NCBI GenBank assembly: GCA_000378025.1
Contig: KB899087.1
Location: 310,001 to 374,000, forward strand
Source of the DNA: Xanthobacteraceae bacterium 501b
Lineage (GTDB): Bacteria > Pseudomonadota > Alphaproteobacteria > Rhizobiales > Xanthobacteraceae
Reading direction: 5' to 3'
Length of the DNA: 64,000 nucleotides
Shown: one piece after another, positions 54,708 through 63,180 of the stretch
Position numbering within the stretch: position 1 is the stretch's first letter
Layout: every line of letters starts with the position of its first letter
Translations under genes and position numbers: made by a program
Notes under the pieces: generated by a model
Told to the model about the DNA's origin: nothing
Seen by the model: only the letters and a program-made list of their open reading frames with translations
The model's database searches: none

Positions 54708-55250
54708 TCAGGCTGCAGATCCACCCAGACCCTGCGGGGCGGGCGCCGTCATCGCCTGACGTCCGCCAGTTTTCGCGCCAGCGGCCAGCAACCGGGCCGC
54801 CCGCGATTGGGAAAAATCGAGGATGATCGCGCCGAGTTCCGGCTCGTCAACCAGCAAAGCGGCGTCCTCTGCGGAAATCCAGGTTTGCGCCCGTTCGTGA
54901 CGTTCGGGCCAATCGGCCAGCTGGCGACGGACGGCGAGCGGATAGACCGCGACCTTGACGAGCGCGAAATGGCTTTCCAGCCGCTTCCAGTACAGATACT
55001 GGCCGAGCCTCTTGCGCCCTATATCACCAATCACACCGGCCTCCTGCCGGGCCTCAATTTGCGCCGACTTCCAGTCCTTGCGGTTCTTCATCGGCCAGCC
55101 CTTCGGGATGATCACCCGCTGTGTTTCCCGTGAGGTCATGACGAGAACCTCAACGCTGCCGTCCTCAACCACGCGGTAAGGCAGCGCCGCCACCTGACTG
55201 AGGGGGCGGCCGTCGGTTGCCGGACGCTTGGTCTGCTTCTGCTTGGCCAT
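54708..55250 (-). CDS. NUDIX-fold hydrolase with altered Nudix box
   Basis: 180 residues. The fold and position of the Nudix motif are seen in VIIPKGWPMKNRKDWKSAQI, followed by EARQEAGVIGDIG. Compared with G-x5-E-x7-REUxEE-x-GU, the first Glu is Arg and the Arg of RE is Ile, while E-x-x-x-E-A-G-V is retained. This variant is common in Rhizobiales, where function is not established. ATG at 55250 is preferred over a TTG at 55259. The C-terminal 25 residues are Ala/Gly-rich. Confidence 0.8.
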   Translation of the reverse strand: MAKQKQTKRPATDGRPLSQVAALPYRVVEDGSVEVLVMTSRETQRVIIPKGWPMKNRKDWKSAQIEARQEAGVIGDIGRKRLGQYLYWKRLESHFALVKVAVYPLAVRRQLADWPERHERAQTWISAEDAALLVDEPELGAIILDFSQSRAARLLAAGAKTGGRQAMTAPAPQGLGGSAA

Positions 55251-55323
55251 GATTGCCAAATGTAGTGCATCGCGTAGGAATAGCGACGCCTCTTATGGTG
55301 TTTTTCGCCTTTTGGGACCTCCT

Positions 55324-55722
55324 ATGACAACTGAACTGACGCTTCTCGCCTGGACGCTGGTCCTGGCCCTTGCGCAGGTGCTGCTCCCTGCGATGTGGCG
55401 CAACCGGGAAACCGGGATCGACTACAATATGGGGCCGCGCGACGAGCCGGGCCCGCCGGTGGGGATCATCACGGGACGACTCCAGCGCGCGCAGGCCAAC
55501 CTTTTCGAGACGCTTCCCGTATTCGCCGCAGTGGTGCTGATCGCCCATGTCGCCGGCCGGGAAGGAGCGCTCACATTTTGGGGGGCGTGGTTCTATCTTG
55601 GCGCGCGGATCGTCTATGTGCCGCTATACGCCATGGGCCTGCCCTATCTGCGCTCGCTGGCCTGGACCGTGTCGCTGTTGGGCATCGTGGTGATCCTGTT
55701 TGCCGTCTTGGCGCCGGTCTGA
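55324..55722 (+). CDS. MAPEG family membrane protein
   Basis: 132 residues with four helices and the family pattern NRETGIDYNMGPRDEPGPP, GRLQRAQANLFETLPVFAAV, followed by ARIVYVPLYAMGLPYLRSLA. MAPEG proteins include microsomal glutathione transferases; bacterial members of this type are uncharacterised. ATG at 55324. A hydrolase gene starts 14 bases after its stop. Confidence 0.87.
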   Translation: MTTELTLLAWTLVLALAQVLLPAMWRNRETGIDYNMGPRDEPGPPVGIITGRLQRAQANLFETLPVFAAVVLIAHVAGREGALTFWGAWFYLGARIVYVPLYAMGLPYLRSLAWTVSLLGIVVILFAVLAPV

Positions 55723-55736
55723 ACGAGGGCGGGAAT

Positions 55737-56303
55737 ATGGCGGTCGATTTTTCCTCGTTTGATTTCCTCGTCATTCCCGGTCGCGAGAACGCGCCGGCCG
55801 AGCACTGGCAGTCGCATTGGCTCGGTGCCTTCCCCAATTCGAGCCGGTTGATTCAGTCCGATTGGAGCCGGCCCGAGGTGGGAGCCTGGACCGCCCGGCT
55901 TGACGCTGCGGTGGTGTCGGCCCCGCGCCGGGTGGTGCTGGTCGCTCATTCGGTCGGCGTAGCGACGGCGCTGCGCTGGACGGTGGCGCAGCCGGAACGG
56001 GCGCGTGCCAAGGTGGCTGCCGCCTTTCTGGTGGCGCCGACCAATGTCGACGATCCCGACCCCTCGTTCGACCTTGTCCGCAATTTCGGCCCGATGCCGC
56101 GCTCGCCCCTGCCGTACCCGGCGCTCGTTCTGTCCTCCCGGGACGATCCGAGGGTGGCGCCGGCGCAGGCGGTCGCTTTCGCGCAGGCGTGGGGAGCCGA
56201 TCTGGCCGATGTAGGGGAACTCGGCCATATCGGTTCCGCCGCGCGGCTCGGCCTCTGGCCGGCGGGCCTTGTGCTGCTCGGCGGCCTGCTGGCGCGGCTT
56301 TAG
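55737..56303 (+). CDS. RBBP9/YdeN-type alpha/beta hydrolase
   Basis: 188 residues. Blocks: LVIPGRENAPAEHWQSHWLG, WTARLDAAVVSAPRRVVLVA, nucleophile elbow AHSVGVATALRW, and near the end SSRDDPRVAPAQAVAFAQAW with LGHIGSAARLGLWPAG (catalytic Asp and His). Serine hydrolase of the RBBP9 family; natural substrate unknown. GAGGGCGGGAAT precedes the ATG. Confidence 0.87.
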   Translation: MAVDFSSFDFLVIPGRENAPAEHWQSHWLGAFPNSSRLIQSDWSRPEVGAWTARLDAAVVSAPRRVVLVAHSVGVATALRWTVAQPERARAKVAAAFLVAPTNVDDPDPSFDLVRNFGPMPRSPLPYPALVLSSRDDPRVAPAQAVAFAQAWGADLADVGELGHIGSAARLGLWPAGLVLLGGLLARL

Positions 56304-56320
56304 GCAGCCCGCCCGCTCGG

Positions 56321-56530
56321 TCAGTGCTGGGCGAGGATGGCGGCGATGGCCTGCGCGACTGATTTGGTCACGCGCTTGCGGTAGCGCCGGTGGACCAGCT
56401 GGCCATTGTGGAAGACGTCCTGCTCGACATAGAGATTGGTGCCGTCCCAGCGCAGGACATTGTCGGACTCGACGGTCTCGATGACGCCGATCCCCGGAAT
56501 GAGATGTCCTTCCGGCGCGGTGGTGGTCAT
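56321..56530 (-). CDS. Small hypothetical protein
   Basis: 69 residues, soluble: MTTTAPEGHLIPGIGVIETV, then NVLRWDGTNLYVEQDVFHNG and QLVHRRYRKRVTKSVAQAIA. The ATG at 56530 follows CAGGAGAAGCCC, a strong ribosome binding site. No recognised family; the regular alternation of residues suggests a small beta domain with a C-terminal helix. Confidence 0.6.
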   Translation of the reverse strand: MTTTAPEGHLIPGIGVIETVESDNVLRWDGTNLYVEQDVFHNGQLVHRRYRKRVTKSVAQAIAAILAQH

Positions 56531-56613
56531 GGGCTTCTCCTGCGTTGGCGGCACGCTCTGCGGCGGCCTGAGGCCATGATAGCCGAGAGCGAGGCGAAAG
56601 CCATCGGGGGGCA

Positions 56614-57411
56614 TTACGAGGATTGCGAGGACGGGGGCGCAGGCCTTTCCGGGCCGCCAGAACCGTTGGCGCTGGCGCCCTCGACCTTGCCACGGCGCTG
56701 CAGCAGCAGCACGGCGATCCAGCATAGGAGCGCCCACGCGCTGCCGGCGCACCAGCCAGCCAGAACGTCGGTGGGCCAGTGTACGCCGAGATAAACGCGG
56801 CTGAACCCCACCAGCAAGGTGAGCCCCACCGCGACGGCGAGCGCATAGGCCTTGATCCTCCGTTTGCTCTCCGTGCGGACGATGAGGACGCCAAGGGTGA
56901 GGAAGGTCACGGCCGAGCCCATGGCGTGGCCGCTTGGAAAGCTCAACGTGCTGACATCAACGAGATGGGCGACGAGGTCCGGCCGGGGGCGCTCGAAGCC
57001 GAGTTTCAGCGCATAGCTCAGCAGGCCTCCGCCAGAGGCTGCCACCAGCACGAACAAGGCAGCGGCGCGCTTGCCGTCCATGGCGAGGAAGCCGGCGACA
57101 ATGAGGGTAATGAGAGTAAGAACCGTCGTGCCACCCAGCGCCGTCACATCGCGCATGATGATCTCAAGCCAGGGTGGGCCGAGAGGGTCGGCGGGATCGC
57201 CGGGCGCGCGGAAAGCCAGCAGAACCGCCTCGTCAAAGGCGTGCGTCTCACCTTCCGCCACTTCGTCGGCGATCAGAGCGAACGCCAACAGCCCCAGTGC
57301 GGCCCCGAGCAGGGCCAGAAGCACCGCAAGCTCGGGTAGGAGGAGGCCGGCAATCTGGCGCAGGCGAAGTGGGAGGCATTGCACGAGGCGGCGTGGAGAG
57401 AAGGACGACAT
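56614..57411 (-). CDS. PAP2-family membrane phosphatase
   Basis: 265 residues, six helices. All three phosphatase motifs are present: KLGFERPRPD (KX6RP), FPSGHAMGS (PSGH), and SRVYLGVHWPTDVLAGW (SRX5HX3D). Likely removes phosphate from a membrane lipid such as undecaprenyl diphosphate or phosphatidate. The C-terminal 30 residues are a disordered Gly/Ser/Pro tail. Confidence 0.9.
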   Translation of the reverse strand: MSSFSPRRLVQCLPLRLRQIAGLLLPELAVLLALLGAALGLLAFALIADEVAEGETHAFDEAVLLAFRAPGDPADPLGPPWLEIIMRDVTALGGTTVLTLITLIVAGFLAMDGKRAAALFVLVAASGGGLLSYALKLGFERPRPDLVAHLVDVSTLSFPSGHAMGSAVTFLTLGVLIVRTESKRRIKAYALAVAVGLTLLVGFSRVYLGVHWPTDVLAGWCAGSAWALLCWIAVLLLQRRGKVEGASANGSGGPERPAPPSSQSS

Positions 57412-57514
57412 CGTTCACCGGCAACGAGAGAAATTCGACCGGGCGAAGCCCGTCGGAGCTGGAACCTATCAGGGTCCTGACGTGTTCCCTTGCTACAATC
57501 ACAAGGAGTTATTC

Positions 57515-57595
57515 ATGCTTAAGGGTGGCGCTCTCTGGATGCTTGGTATTCCGTTGCCGATCATTCTTATTCTGTGGTTCTTGGGTTATCTCTGA
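57515..57595 (+). CDS. 26-residue hydrophobic peptide (one membrane helix)
   Basis: MLKGGALWMLGIPLPIILIL plus WFLGYL. It follows an excellent ribosome binding site (AAGGAG, seven bases before the ATG), is less GC-rich than the neighbours and lies alone between the phosphatase (minus strand) and the sensor kinase. Similar one-helix peptides occur in Rhizobiales genomes. Function unknown. Confidence 0.6.
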   Translation: MLKGGALWMLGIPLPIILILWFLGYL

Positions 57596-57699
57596 ACGGC
57601 GTGCAAATCGCGGCCGTGTTACCCTACGGGAGACAACGTGGCGGTCTCGCGGGCGCGAACGGTGCGCGTTGCGCGTAAGGTGAGACATAATCGGCGATC

Positions 57700-60021
57700 A
57701 TGAACATCATCGGGAGCCACAATGGCGCGCTCGTGGCGCTGTCGATCCTGATCGCCGTCGCGGCGTCCTATACCGCGCTTGATCTTGCGGGACGCGCGAC
57801 ACGCGCGGGTGCTGCGCGGCTGGTGTGGCTGTCCGCGGCGGCGGTAGTGCTCGGTGGCGGGATCTGGGCGATGCATTTCATCGCCATGCTGGCACTTCAT
57901 GTCGGCATGGAGGTGTCTTACAGCGTCGCGCTGACGCTCGTCTCTCTGTTGCTGGCTGTGTTCGCCACTGCCGTGGCACTGTTCGCGGCAAGCCGTCCAG
58001 CGGTCGGGTTCGAGGGGATTCTGCTCAGCGGAATCTTCATGGGCCTCGGCATTGTCGGCATGCACTATACCGGCATCGCAGCGATGCGGATGCCTGGCGC
58101 GATGGCCTTCGACATGATTCATGTCGGCGCCGCCATTGTCCTCGCCATCTCTGCCTCAACCGTCGCGATCTGGCTAGCATTCCGAAATCATTCGGTTTTT
58201 CAGCGCGCCATCGCCGCGCTGGCGCTCGGCTTTGGTATCGCCGGAATGCACTACGTGGCGATGCTAGGCGTGACATTCACCGGCCATGGCGATGTCCATG
58301 ACTCCGCCCAGGCGGCCAGCGCCGCAATGGCGGGTGGGATCGGCAATGCCGCGCTTGTCGCCGTGGTCACGGCCGCGACCTTCGCCATCTTCATCGCCCT
58401 CTTGCTCGCCGCCGCCTATGACCGCCGGGTCGCGGTGCTGGCCGACCGAGAGGCCGGGGTGTGGCGCGAGAGCGAGGAACGTTACCGCAACCTCTATCGC
58501 CGCACGCCGCTGCCGCTGCACTCGCTTGGGCCGGATGGCTGCATCGCTCAGGTGAGTGACCGCTGGCTTAGCCTGCTTGGTTACGCGCGCGAGGAGGTAA
58601 TAGGGCGGCCATTGACTGATTTCATGACCGCCGATTCGGCGCGTCGCCGCACCGAGGAGCATTGGCCGCGCCTGCTCGACACCGGCGAATTGCGGGAAGC
58701 GGAGTACAGGCTCATCGCCAAGGACGGGCGCGTGCTCGACTGCGTGCTTTCCGCCGTTGCGGAACGTGACGCCGACGGCACTCTCAAGAACACTCTGTGC
58801 GGCCTTGTCGACGTAACTGAGCGCCGCGCGACCGAGGACGCCCTGCGCCAGGCGCAGAAACTGGAGGCCGTCGGCCAGCTCACCGGCGGCATCGCGCATG
58901 ATTTCAACAATCTCCTCGCCGTTGTTCTCGGCAATCTCGAGCTCGCCGCCAAGCGCGCGCCGGAGGATGCGCGGCTGCGTTCATTGCTCGGCAATGCGAT
59001 GCAGGCCGCCCAGCGCGGTGCCGCGCTCACCCAGCGCATGCTGGCCTTCGCGCGACGTCAGGACCTGAAGCCTGCGGCGGTCGATGTGCCCGAGCTGGTG
59101 CTCGGCATGGCCGAGATGATGCGCCGCTCGATCGGTCCAAGTGTCCGGATTGAAACCCGTTTTCCGCTCGGATTGCCTTTGGCGCGGGTGGATGCCAACC
59201 AGCTTGAACTTGCCTTGTTGAATCTTGCGGTGAACGCGCGGGACGCGATGCCGGAGGGTGGAGTGATCACCATCGCCGCGCGCGACGAAGTCGTCCCCGC
59301 GCCCGGGTCCAACGCGGTGGCGGAACCCGGCGGGCTGAGGCCCGGCCATTATTTCTGCCTTTCGATTGGCGATAGTGGCAGCGGCATGGACGCGGAGACG
59401 CTGGCGCGCGCCGCCGAACCGTTCTTCACCACCAAGGGAGTAGGCAAGGGCACCGGGCTCGGCCTCGCCATGGTGCACGGCCTTGCCGCGCAGTCGGATG
59501 GAAGGCTGGTGCTGGAGAGCAAGCCCGGATTGGGCACCACGGCGACAATCTATCTGCCGGTTGCGGAGGTGGCGCGGGCGGCTGCCACGGCCTCGGTCGA
59601 GGATGAAGGCGGCGTACCGGATGGCGAGGAAGGGGCGCGGCGCGTTCTGGTTGTTGACGACGATCCGCTCGTACTGTCGGCCACCGGCGCCATGCTGGAG
59701 GATCTCGGCTGCGCGGTGACCGAGGCCTCGTCCGCCCGCGAAGCGCTGGACCTGCTCGAATCCGGCGTCGCCTTTGATGTCGTGCTGACCGACCAGGCCA
59801 TGCCTGACATGACCGGCGTGCAGATGGCGGCGGTGATCGACCAGCGCTGGCCGGGCCTGCCGCTGATCCTCGGCACCGGCTATGCCGAGCTTCCCGCCGA
59901 TGCCAAGGCCGGGATGCCGCGCCTGGGAAAACCCTTTAGCCGCGAGGCTTTGCGGCGTGCTATCGTACTGGCGACGCGCCCGGTGCCCGACAATGTGGTG
60001 CCGCTGCCCCGTCGCGGCTGA
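57700..60021 (+). CDS. MHYT-PAS-histidine kinase-receiver hybrid protein
   Basis: 773 residues. Residues 1-250: MHYT membrane sensor, with the repeated [22 protein letters not shown] and [10 protein letters not shown] signatures. Residues about 260-380: PAS domain ([20 protein letters not shown]…). Kinase: phospho-acceptor His400 in [21 protein letters not shown] box [16 protein letters not shown] boxes GDSGSGMD and [12 protein letters not shown]-terminal receiver with Asp698 in [15 protein letters not shown] domains are thought to sense gases or copper-bound ligands. The internal receiver suggests a phosphorelay with an unlinked partner. Confidence 0.9.
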   Translation: MNIIGSHNGALVALSILIAVAASYTALDLAGRATRAGAARLVWLSAAAVVLGGGIWAMHFIAMLALHVGMEVSYSVALTLVSLLLAVFATAVALFAASRPAVGFEGILLSGIFMGLGIVGMHYTGIAAMRMPGAMAFDMIHVGAAIVLAISASTVAIWLAFRNHSVFQRAIAALALGFGIAGMHYVAMLGVTFTGHGDVHDSAQAASAAMAGGIGNAALVAVVTAATFAIFIALLLAAAYDRRVAVLADREAGVWRESEERYRNLYRRTPLPLHSLGPDGCIAQVSDRWLSLLGYAREEVIGRPLTDFMTADSARRRTEEHWPRLLDTGELREAEYRLIAKDGRVLDCVLSAVAERDADGTLKNTLCGLVDVTERRATEDALRQAQKLEAVGQLTGGIAHDFNNLLAVVLGNLELAAKRAPEDARLRSLLGNAMQAAQRGAALTQRMLAFARRQDLKPAAVDVPELVLGMAEMMRRSIGPSVRIETRFPLGLPLARVDANQLELALLNLAVNARDAMPEGGVITIAARDEVVPAPGSNAVAEPGGLRPGHYFCLSIGDSGSGMDAETLARAAEPFFTTKGVGKGTGLGLAMVHGLAAQSDGRLVLESKPGLGTTATIYLPVAEVARAAATASVEDEGGVPDGEEGARRVLVVDDDPLVLSATGAMLEDLGCAVTEASSAREALDLLESGVAFDVVLTDQAMPDMTGVQMAAVIDQRWPGLPLILGTGYAELPADAKAGMPRLGKPFSREALRRAIVLATRPVPDNVVPLPRRG

Positions 60022-60103
60022 GGCCCCGCGACCCCCTCGGCATGGTGGGAATGTTGGGCCAGCGACGGTGACATTCGCCGGCTGAGTGATTATATCCAGA
60101 CTG

Positions 60104-60203
60104 TCCGGGGGAGCCTCGTCAGGAGGCTGAGAGGCCATCGGCGCGTTCTGCGCGGCATGGCGACCCTTTGAACCTGATCCAGTTGACACTGGCGGAGGGA
60201 GGG
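60104..60203 (+). promoter_or_regulatory. TPP riboswitch (THI element)
   Basis: Conserved THI-box segments are present in order: gggggagcc, ggctgagagg, cgaccctttgaacctgatcc, agttgacactggcggaggga. The last segment contains the GGAGGGAGG that serves as ribosome binding site of thiO only five bases before its ATG, so TPP binding should hide the start of translation. Confidence 0.95.
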
Positions 60204-60208
60204 AGTGC

Positions 60209-61303
60209 ATGACTTCCACGCAGACTGAATCCACTGAGAAAACAACACCTTGGCAGGGCGCGAACGCCATGCGGGTGCGGATCGTCGGCGCCGGCGTCGC
60301 CGGGCTCACCTGCGCCCACGCCTTTGCCGCGCGCGGCGCGGAAGTCACTGTGATCGAACGCAAATCCGGCTCGGGACAGGGCTGCTCCTGGTATGCCGGC
60401 GGCATGCTGGCGCCTTGGTGCGAGCGCGAGAGCGCCGAGCCGATCATCGCCGAACTGGGCCATGAATCGCTCGCCTATTGGCGCGCGAGCGTGCCTGATG
60501 TGCCCAATGAGGGCTCGCTGGTGCTGGCGCCGCCGCGCGATCTACCTGATCTTAAACGGTTTTCCCGCCGCACCGAGGCGTTTGAGTGGGTCGACGGCGC
60601 CCGTATTGGCGCGCTGGAGCCGGACCTCGAAGGGCGCTTCGACCAGGGGCTGTTCTTCCCCACCGAGGCGCATCTGGAGCCGCGCAAGGCACTCGCCGCG
60701 CTCACCCGCCTTCTGGTCGAGGAGTATCAGGTTGCCTTCCGCTTCGCAGCTGAAGGGGTGGGTAATCAGTGCAGTGAGGTGGACGATCAGTGCAGTGAGG
60801 CCAATGAGGCCGACCTCGTGGTCGACTGCCGCGGGCTGGCGGCGCGCGACACGCTGGCCGACCTGCGCGGCGTGAAGGGCGAGATGCTGGTGCTCTATTC
60901 CACCGAGATTTCGCTCAAGCGCCCGGTCCGGCTGCTGCACCCGCGCATACCGGTCTACATCGTGCCGCGCGGCGACGGGCATTTCATGATCGGGGCGACC
61001 TCGATCGAGAATGACGAGCGCGGCCGCGTCACCGGGCGGTCGATGCTGGAGCTGCTCGGCGCGGCCTATGCGCTGCACCCCGCCTTTGGCGAGGCGGAAA
61101 TCGTCGAGATCGGCGCGGATGTGCGCCCGGCCTTTCCCGACAATCTGCCGCGCCTGCGCAAGCGCGGCAACACGCTCTATATCAACGGTCTCTACCGGCA
61201 CGGCTTCCTCGCGGCGCCGGCGCTGGCGCGCCGCGCGGCGGAGGTCGCGTTTGACGGGGCGTATTTCCCGGAGGTGATGGATGAAGATCATCGTCAATGG
61301 TGA
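60209..61303 (+). CDS. thiO: Glycine oxidase ThiO
   Basis: 364 residues. FAD-dependent amine oxidase: the dinucleotide motif is VRIVGAGVAGLTCAHAFAAR, followed by VTVIERKSGSGQGCSWYAGG, and the C-terminal block LPRLRKRGNTLYINGLYRHG. ThiO oxidises glycine to dehydroglycine, the donor for the thiazole ring. The ATG at 60209 has GGAGGGAGTGC; an alternative ATG at 60269 is nearer the core fold. A short in-frame duplication (QCSE) lies near residues 187-198. First gene of the thiamine operon, thiS start overlaps it. Confidence 0.9.
   Translation: MTSTQTESTEKTTPWQGANAMRVRIVGAGVAGLTCAHAFAARGAEVTVIERKSGSGQGCSWYAGGMLAPWCERESAEPIIAELGHESLAYWRASVPDVPNEGSLVLAPPRDLPDLKRFSRRTEAFEWVDGARIGALEPDLEGRFDQGLFFPTEAHLEPRKALAALTRLLVEEYQVAFRFAAEGVGNQCSEVDDQCSEANEADLVVDCRGLAARDTLADLRGVKGEMLVLYSTEISLKRPVRLLHPRIPVYIVPRGDGHFMIGATSIENDERGRVTGRSMLELLGAAYALHPAFGEAEIVEIGADVRPAFPDNLPRLRKRGNTLYINGLYRHGFLAAPALARRAAEVAFDGAYFPEVMDEDHRQW
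60765..60800 (+). repeat. Short in-frame tandem duplication in thiO
   Basis: The 15-mer atcagtgcagtgagg occurs at 60765-60779 and again at 60786-60800 (period 21 bases), giving two QCSE copies, at a surface-like acidic loop of ThiO. Confidence 0.75.
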
Positions 61304-61478
61304 GCCGGCCGACACCGCTGCCGGCACGCTGGCAGGCCTGCTGGCCGAGCTTGAAATGGCCGACGCCATTGTGGCGACGGCGCTGAATGGCGACATGGTC
61401 CGTGCCGCCCGGCGCGGGGCAACCCCGCTCGCCGAGGGCGACCGGGTGGAAATTCTCGCCCCGATGCAGGGCGGATGA
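61281..61478 (+). CDS. thiS: Sulfur carrier protein ThiS
   Basis: 65 residues, ubiquitin-like fold, ending in the essential Gly-Gly (APMQGG). [13 protein letters not shown] and [20 protein letters not shown] are typical. It carries the sulfur as a thiocarboxylate to ThiG. Perfect GGAGGTGA ribosome binding site inside the thiO end, which it overlaps by 23 bases. Confidence 0.93.
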   Translation: MKIIVNGEPADTAAGTLAGLLAELEMADAIVATALNGDMVRAARRGATPLAEGDRVEILAPMQGG

Positions 61479-61491
61479 GAGGGAGGTCCTC

Positions 61492-62310
61492 ATGGATGCG
61501 ATGACCCACAAGGCGACGGCTTCGGTGGCCGACCCGGTGACGTTCTACGGCACGGATGTGACCTCGCGCCTGCTGCTGGGCACGGCGCAATATCCCTCGC
61601 CGGCGATCCTCGCTGAGGCGATCCGCGCCAGCGGCACCGAGATCGTCACCGTCTCGCTGCGCCGCGAATCGGGGGCGGCGAAGGCCGGCCAGAGCTTCTG
61701 GCAGCTGATCCGCGATCTCGGGGTCAAGGTGCTGCCCAACACCGCCGGCTGCCGGACGGTGAAGGAAGCGGTGACCACGGCGGAAATGGCGCGCGAGCTG
61801 TTCGGCACCCCCTGGGTGAAGCTGGAGGTGATCGGCGAGGATGACACGCTGCAGCCTGATGTGTTCGGCCTGGTCGAGGCGGCGCGCATCCTTTCGCGCG
61901 ACGGCTTCCAGGTGTTCCCCTACACCACCGAGGACCTGGTGGTGGCGGAAAAGCTGGTTTCCGCCGGTTGCGAGGTGCTGATGCCCTGGGGGGCGCCGAT
62001 CGGCTCCGGGCGCGGGCTCAACAATCCCTATGGGCTGCGCTCGATGCGGGCGCATTTCCCCGGCATTCCGCTTGTCGTGGATGCCGGCGTCGGCCTGCCC
62101 TCGCATGCGGCGGCGGCGATGGAGCTGGGCTATGACGCGGTGCTGCTGAACACGGCGGTGGCCAAGGCGGGCGATCCTGTCCGCATGGCCCGCGCCTTCG
62201 CCGCCGCCATCGCTGCCGGGCGCGAGGCAGTGATCGCCGATCCGATGGAGGTGCGCGACATGGCGGCGCCTTCGACCCCGGTCATGGGCCGGGCCCTTCT
62301 CGGTTCCTAG
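61492..62310 (+). CDS. thiG: Thiazole synthase ThiG
   Basis: 272 residues. Family blocks: [40 protein letters not shown] with Lys110 as the Schiff-base residue, [20 protein letters not shown] and [20 protein letters not shown]. It condenses deoxyxylulose phosphate, dehydroglycine and ThiS-bound sulfur to thiazole phosphate. The first 17 residues form an extra tail. ATG at 61492 follows GGGAGGTCCTC; a longer upstream frame overlaps thiS and is not conserved. Confidence 0.95.
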   Translation: MDAMTHKATASVADPVTFYGTDVTSRLLLGTAQYPSPAILAEAIRASGTEIVTVSLRRESGAAKAGQSFWQLIRDLGVKVLPNTAGCRTVKEAVTTAEMARELFGTPWVKLEVIGEDDTLQPDVFGLVEAARILSRDGFQVFPYTTEDLVVAEKLVSAGCEVLMPWGAPIGSGRGLNNPYGLRSMRAHFPGIPLVVDAGVGLPSHAAAAMELGYDAVLLNTAVAKAGDPVRMARAFAAAIAAGREAVIADPMEVRDMAAPSTPVMGRALLGS

Positions 62311-62328
62311 TCTCACAGTGAGTGCGTG

Positions 62329-62925
62329 ATGAAGCTCGATCCGTTCTATCTCATCGTCGACCGCGCCTCCTGGCTGCCGCGCCTGCTGCCGCAGGGGGTG
62401 AAGCTGGTGCAACTGCGCGCCAAGGACATGGACGAGGCCGAGCTGCGCCGCGAGATCGCGACCGCGCGCGAGGTGTGCGCCCGCTTCGGCGCCCAGCTGA
62501 TCGTCAATGATTACTGGAAGCTCGCCATCGAGCTGGGTTGCGACTTCGTTCATCTCGGCCAGGAGGACCTTGCCGAGGCCGATGTGCCGGCGATGCGGCG
62601 GGCCGGGCTCAAGCTCGGCATCAGCACCCATGACGAGGCCGAGCTGGAGGCCGCGCTGCTGGCCGGGCCGGACTATATCGCGCTCGGCCCGGTCTACCCG
62701 ACCATTCTCAAAAAGATGCGCTGGGCGCCGCAGGGGCTGGAGCGGGTGCGCCAGTGGAAGACGCGGATCGGCGACCTGCCGCTGGTCGGCATTGGTGGCC
62801 TCACCATCGAGCGCGCGCCGGGCGTGCGGCAGGCGGGGGCGGACAGCCTCGCCGTCGTCACCGACATTCTGCTGAACGACAACCCGGAAGCCCGCGCCCG
62901 CGAATGGGTGCTGGCGACGCGGTAG
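62329..62925 (+). CDS. thiE: Thiamine-phosphate synthase ThiE
   Basis: 198 residues. Conserved pieces: KLVQLRAKDMDEAELRREI, QLIVNDYWKLAIELGCDFVH, HLGQEDL, GISTHDEAELEAALLAGPDY, and ALGPVYPT with LVGIGG further on. TIM-barrel enzyme joining hydroxymethylpyrimidine diphosphate and thiazole phosphate. A GTG at 62326 directly precedes the chosen ATG. Last thi gene here; thiC is not in the cluster. Confidence 0.93.
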   Translation: MKLDPFYLIVDRASWLPRLLPQGVKLVQLRAKDMDEAELRREIATAREVCARFGAQLIVNDYWKLAIELGCDFVHLGQEDLAEADVPAMRRAGLKLGISTHDEAELEAALLAGPDYIALGPVYPTILKKMRWAPQGLERVRQWKTRIGDLPLVGIGGLTIERAPGVRQAGADSLAVVTDILLNDNPEARAREWVLATR

Positions 62926-62946
62926 GGGGCTCATCCCACCCTCGCA

Positions 62947-63063
62947 CCCCTCATCCCCGGGCTTGACCCGGGGACCCAGACTTTTCCGCGCGCGCCTGCG
63001 ACACAGGCCTTGCGCAGCCCATCCCCGTCTTCTGGGTGCCCGGGTCAAGCCCGGGCATGAGGG
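62947..63063. repeat. Large inverted repeat of the 'cccgggcttgacccggg' element
   Basis: Left arm 62947-62980 (cctcatccccgggcttgacc…) and right arm 63031-63063 are complementary over about 33 bases with a few mismatches, with a 50-base spacer. This 33-base unit also occurs at 63149-63180 and at 63965-63998, a dispersed palindromic repeat. Confidence 0.85.
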
Positions 63064-63077
63064 AGGGAATGGCGCGC

Positions 63078-63113
63078 GATCCCGGCTCTCCGCTTCGCTG
63101 CGGCCGGGATGAC
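63078..63113. repeat. Inverted copy of the 'gtcatcccgg' repeat
   Basis: gatcccggctctcc … ggccgggatgac is the reverse complement of the left half of the element at 17490-17582, with a shortened centre. Confidence 0.75.
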
Positions 63114-63148
63114 GCCTCGGCCCGACGATCACGCCGGGTCGACGCCCG

Positions 63149-63180
63149 GGGTGCCCGGGTCAAGCCCGGGCATGAGGGAG
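63149..63180. repeat. Third copy of the 33-bp repeat, overlapping a gene end
   Basis: gtgcccgggtcaagcccggg plus catgagggag matches the right arm at 63031-63063. It covers the last codons and the stop of the DUF2087 gene. Confidence 0.85.
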
